Below, in pieces: positions 50,921-53,645 of a DNA stretch of 53,645 nucleotides. Below the pieces are notes generated by a model. That model ran no database searches, was not told the origin of the DNA, and was given only the letters and a program-made list of their open reading frames with translations. The position numbers and the translations under genes are program-made. Source of the stretch: Bacillus sp. MUM 116 (GTDB lineage Bacteria; Bacillota; Bacilli; Bacillales; Cytobacillaceae); contig NZ_MLYR01000045.1 in the NCBI RefSeq assembly GCF_001866655.1, positions 1 through 53,645 of the forward strand. Reading direction: 5' to 3'. The first letter of the stretch is position 1, and the number at the start of each line of letters is the position of its first letter.

Positions 50921-52129
50921 ATGAAAACGACGATTTCACAGTTTATGCTCCGTTCAGGAATTTACAGCGGCTCCAACTCCCGGGCACTGGTACCAAGCTT
51001 GTTTGCCGGTCTTGGTGCGAAAAGGGTAGTACTTTTTAGTGACAGAGGGTTGGAAAAAGCGGGTGTGGTGGAAAAAGTAGCCGATCTATTTAAGTCGTCC
51101 GTCGTGGGCAGCGGTCCGGAGCTAGTTGGTACATATCTGGATATTTCTCAGGATGCGGAGAGCCGCTGCATTAATGAAGCAGCAAGGTATGCACGAGAAT
51201 TTGGGGCTGATGCGTTATTAGCTGTTGGCGGCGGCAGTGTTTTAGATACGGTAAAAGGGGTAAAGTATGCACTTCATAAGGGGCTAGCGGATATTAAGGA
51301 GGCGATTTCGGGAGGTCTTTTATATGAATCGTTTCCGAAGGCCGGATTCATCCCGATTCCACATATTGCGATTCCAACAACAGCGGGTACGGGGTCGGAG
51401 GTTTCGCCGATTGCAGTCATCTTTAATGAAGATATTCAAATGAAGACCAATATTATCCATCCGTTTATTAATGCGGATATGGCAATTTTGGATCCGGATT
51501 TAACGGTCGGGCTGCCTCCGATGATTACGGCATTTACTGGTTTTGATGCGTTAACACATGCAATTGAAGCGCTTGCTTCGCCTACGGCAACGGCCTTAAC
51601 GGATGCACAGGCACTCCATGCTATCCGCCTAATTGAAAAAAATCTTCCTGTGGCTATTGCTGATGGCGGGAATCTTGAGGCGCGTATGGATTTGCTGCAG
51701 GCAAGCTTGATGGGGATTACGGCGTTTAGTTTTGCCCTGAATGCGATTCCTGTTCACAATCTGGCCCATGCTTACGGGGCAATGTTCCGCATTCCGCATG
51801 GTTTAGCCAACGCAGTCTTTTTACCAGTAGTGATGGAGTATATTCCGCAGTTGTATTTGCCGAAAGTGTCTGAGCTTGCGGAAGCATTGCGAGTGGATGT
51901 GAAGGGGGATACTTCGGAGACTGCTTTGGAAAAGGTCGTGGAGAAAATTCGCCTGCTTCAGCATAAGGTGGGGTTGCCGGCTGATTTCAAAGAGTACAAT
52001 ATTTCGGAAGAAGCCCTTCAGAGAACGATTCCGGCTGTAATGAAGGATCCAGCCGCTGTAAGCTTCCCTCTTCCGATAGAATTGATTGAGGCGATTGGGC
52101 AAAGCGTGGCTCCATTAGGTGTGAAGTAG
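50921..52129 (+). CDS. Iron-containing alcohol dehydrogenase
   Basis: A 402-residue Fe-ADH family enzyme: nucleotide loop VGGGSVLDTVKGVKYAL, PTTAGTGSEVSP, the metal-binding ITAFTGFDALTHAIEALAS region and HNLAHAYGAMFRIPHGLANAV. It would oxidise an alcohol or reduce an aldehyde with NAD(P). ATG 50921 follows GGAGGAG at a slightly long distance. Placed downstream of R2lox, it may oxidise a hydroxylated product before the ligase, but this is inference. Confidence 0.9.
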   Translation: MKTTISQFMLRSGIYSGSNSRALVPSLFAGLGAKRVVLFSDRGLEKAGVVEKVADLFKSSVVGSGPELVGTYLDISQDAESRCINEAARYAREFGADALLAVGGGSVLDTVKGVKYALHKGLADIKEAISGGLLYESFPKAGFIPIPHIAIPTTAGTGSEVSPIAVIFNEDIQMKTNIIHPFINADMAILDPDLTVGLPPMITAFTGFDALTHAIEALASPTATALTDAQALHAIRLIEKNLPVAIADGGNLEARMDLLQASLMGITAFSFALNAIPVHNLAHAYGAMFRIPHGLANAVFLPVVMEYIPQLYLPKVSELAEALRVDVKGDTSETALEKVVEKIRLLQHKVGLPADFKEYNISEEALQRTIPAVMKDPAAVSFPLPIELIEAIGQSVAPLGVK

Positions 52130-52182
52130 ATCGAGGTTGTTTGAATGCACATGCTTTTGTTGGGCTGTGTTCATTTGTTATT

Positions 52183-52338
52183 GCTGGAAGAGCAAAAATT
52201 ACGGGGGAAGACGAGGTGGCATCCTTCCAAGGGTGCTGGAAAGACAAAAATTGCTGGAAAGTAGAAAAAGTGTCATCCAGAGTGGCTGGAAAGACAAAAA
52301 TCGTTAGAAAAACAAAAAAGCGACCTTCCAGAGCTTAA
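52183..52338 (+). repeat. Degenerate 51-base tandem repeat, three units
   Basis: Units begin GCTGGAAG/AAAGACAAAAAT at 52183, 52235 and 52285 (spacings 52 and 50). The second and third share GCTGGAAAGACAAAAAT exactly; between units a CATCC..AG or CCTTCCAGAG block recurs. A 65-codon frame covers them (TTG 52141), but the second unit is read in another frame and no binding site precedes it, so it is treated as non-coding. The remainder of 52130-52478 holds the ppaC promoter. Confidence 0.6.
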
Positions 52339-52384
52339 TCGAGGCAAAATCTCCATAAAACTAAGTAAAACAGTCAGATTTATT

Positions 52385-52413
52385 TTGTAACCTCCTTCAG
52401 AATATTATATAAT
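52385..52413 (+). promoter_or_regulatory. SigA-type promoter of ppaC
   Basis: TTGTAA (52385-52390), a 17-base spacer and TATAAT (52408-52413), about 66 bases before the start codon. A small CCCCAAAGGGG hairpin lies downstream at about 52431-52441 in the leader. Confidence 0.7.
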
Positions 52414-52478
52414 TTTCGTTAGGGTCATTCCCCAAAGGGGTTTGTCCGTATATTTTATTCGATTAAGGAGTAATTCAG

Positions 52479-53417
52479 ATGGAAAAAGTATTGATTTTCG
52501 GGCACAAAAATCCCGACACAGACACAATTTGCTCTGCACTAGCCTACGCAGATTTGAAAAAACAATTAGGAATGGATGTTGAACCAGTTCGCCTGGGTGA
52601 AGTCAATGGCGAAACGCAATATGCCTTAAACTATTTCAAAGCCGAGGCTCCACGCTTGGTTGAAACTGTTGCTAATGAAGTCAACTCTGTTATCCTCGTT
52701 GACCACAACGAACGCCAGCAAAGTGCAAGCGACATTTCAGATGTTCGTGTAATTGAAGTGATCGACCATCACCGTATCGCTAACTTTGAAACAAGCGATC
52801 CATTATACTATCGCTGCGAACCAGTTGGCTGTACAGCTACCATTTTAAATAAAATGTACAAAGAAAACGGTAAACAAATCAGCAAAGAAGTTGCCGGTCT
52901 TATGCTTTCTGCAATCATTTCTGACTCTTTATTATTCAAATCACCAACCTGCACAGAACAAGACGTTGCTGCAGCACGTGAATTGGCTGAAATCGCGGGT
53001 GTGGACGCCGATACCTATGGCTTAGAAATGCTAAAAGCCGGTGCCGATTTGAGCGACAAAACAACAGAACAGCTTCTTTCCCTTGATGCAAAAGAATTCG
53101 AAATGGGTTCAAGCAAAGTAGAAATTGCTCAAGTCAATGCCGTGGATACAGACGACGTCCTTTCACGCAAAGAAGAATTAGAAGCAGCAATTTCAAAAAT
53201 TGTTGCTGAGAAAAACTTGGATTTATTCCTATTCGTTGTTACGGACATCTTAACAAACGATTCCGTTGGACTAGCGATTGGCAGCAAAGCAAACGCGGTT
53301 GAAAAAGCATACAATGTAACACTTTCAAATAACACTGCCGTGTTAAAAGGCGTAGTTTCCCGTAAAAAACAAATTGTCCCTGTCCTAACTGATATCTTTA
53401 CAAAAGGTGAATTGTAA
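52479..53417 (+). CDS. ppaC: Manganese-dependent inorganic pyrophosphatase
   Basis: A 312-residue DHH-family (class C) pyrophosphatase that hydrolyses PPi and drives biosynthetic reactions. [19 protein letters not shown] gives the first metal site, ILVDHNE and [13 protein letters not shown] the DHH motif, [10 protein letters not shown] and [14 protein letters not shown] follow, with a DHHA2 C-terminal domain ending in [14 protein letters not shown]. Highly biased, housekeeping-type codon use compared with neighbours. ATG 52479 follows AAGGAG. Confidence 0.97.
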   Translation: MEKVLIFGHKNPDTDTICSALAYADLKKQLGMDVEPVRLGEVNGETQYALNYFKAEAPRLVETVANEVNSVILVDHNERQQSASDISDVRVIEVIDHHRIANFETSDPLYYRCEPVGCTATILNKMYKENGKQISKEVAGLMLSAIISDSLLFKSPTCTEQDVAAARELAEIAGVDADTYGLEMLKAGADLSDKTTEQLLSLDAKEFEMGSSKVEIAQVNAVDTDDVLSRKEELEAAISKIVAEKNLDLFLFVVTDILTNDSVGLAIGSKANAVEKAYNVTLSNNTAVLKGVVSRKKQIVPVLTDIFTKGEL

Positions 53418-53441
53418 GAAGAAAAACCCATCATGTATCAC

Positions 53442-53645
53442 TGAAGTGACCCCTAAAAGTTAGACACGGTTATTTCATTAGGCAGCGTGTGTAAAATGAG
53501 TTCGGTATTGTACCGGACTCATTTTTAATTTTGCCTTGATCCGTTTCGTATTATAGTAATTAATATATTTTTGTAATTCTACTTTAAAATGTTCGACACT
53601 CTCAAATTCTTTTATGTAGAGGAACTCAGATTTCATAATTCCAAA
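53442..53645 (-). mobile_element. End of an IS3-family insertion sequence (continues past window)
   Basis: Begins TGAAGTGACCCCTAAAAGTTA (listed here by position 53442-53462), the usual IS3/IS150-type terminal inverted repeat, followed inward by the 3' end of a transposase. It lies 24 bases after the ppaC stop. The other end is outside the window, so completeness and target duplication cannot be judged. Confidence 0.75.
53478..53645 (-). CDS. IS3-family transposase OrfB, C-terminal part
   Basis: The last 56 codons are visible: FGIMKSEFLYIKEFE, then VELQKYINYYNTKRIKAKLK, MSPVQYRTHF and a stop at 53478. The NYYNxKRI..KL..MSP pattern is typical of DDE transposases of IS3 members. The catalytic residues lie beyond the window edge. 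Confidence 0.85.
   Translation of the reverse strand, partial: FGIMKSEFLYIKEFESVEHFKVELQKYINYYNTKRIKAKLKMSPVQYRTHFTHAA

Noticed and set aside
52141..52338. 65-codon open frame over the tandem repeat
   Set aside because: TTG start without a convincing binding site; the repeat units change frame, so the amino acid sequence is not repeated consistently.
52183..52338. CRISPR array
   Set aside because: Only three diverged units of about 51 bases with no constant repeat and unique spacer pattern, and no cas genes.

Overview
The window is chromosomal DNA from a low-GC, endospore-forming Firmicute. It is most likely a Bacillaceae member near Bacillus/Neobacillus, inferred from the GerA/GerC/GerB germinant receptor, a KinE-like PAS kinase, SigX, PpaC, strong AGGAGG-type ribosome binding sites, frequent GTG/TTG starts and Bacillus-type intergenic repeats. 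No rRNA, tRNA or CRISPR array was seen. One IS3-family element enters at the right edge.

Layout. 1-1.1 kb: a catalase gene broken by an internal deletion, behind a PerR-like box. 1.3-1.7 kb: a GyrI-like small-molecule binding protein. 1.8-5.6 kb: FMN riboswitch and ribD-ribE-ribBA-ribH. 5.7-17.1 kb: cobalamin riboswitch and a 13-gene, mostly overlapping operon for corrinoid uptake and late cobalamin assembly (btuF, btuC, btuD-cbiZ fusion, cbiB, cobD, cobU, cbiP, cobS, cobC, a degenerate cobU paralogue, pduO, cblT, cblS). 17.2-24.4 kb: TPP riboswitch and a second long operon: an NCS2 permease, a LuxE-like acyl-protein synthetase, a LuxC-like acyl reductase, an SDR dehydrogenase, then thiM-thiD-thiE. 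This carboxylate-reduction cassette inside a thiamine salvage operon is the best candidate for an undescribed system: it could import and reduce carboxylated thiamine breakdown products to the alcohols used by ThiM and ThiD.

24.4-29.7 kb: a class A penicillin-binding protein (minus strand), a MacB-like ABC exporter, a phiLC3-type holin and small membrane proteins. 29.9-33.8 kb: a germinant receptor operon in gerK order (A-C-B). 34.0-41.2 kb: signalling and cell envelope: a PAS histidine kinase, a SigX-like ECF sigma factor without an adjacent anti-sigma gene, a two-component pair followed by a lipoprotein with an IseA-like domain, and a secreted NlpC/P60 protein that lacks all three catalytic residues. 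41.6-44.7 kb: two tandem APC permeases, each preceded by a sigma-54 type -24/-12 promoter. 45.3-52.1 kb: an acyl-CoA catabolic cluster (acyl-CoA dehydrogenase, FabG-like SDR, two MaoC-type hydratases, acyl-CoA ligase, an R2lox protein with an altered metal ligand, iron alcohol dehydrogenase) behind a TetR-type operator. 52.5-53.4 kb: ppaC, then the IS3-family end.

Intergenic DNA carries several dispersed repeats. Two copies of one element, about 3 kb apart, appear related by precise recombination between internal 9-bp direct repeats. Start codons were chosen by ribosome binding site spacing and overlap with the upstream gene. All functional calls come from reading motifs by eye, without database searches.
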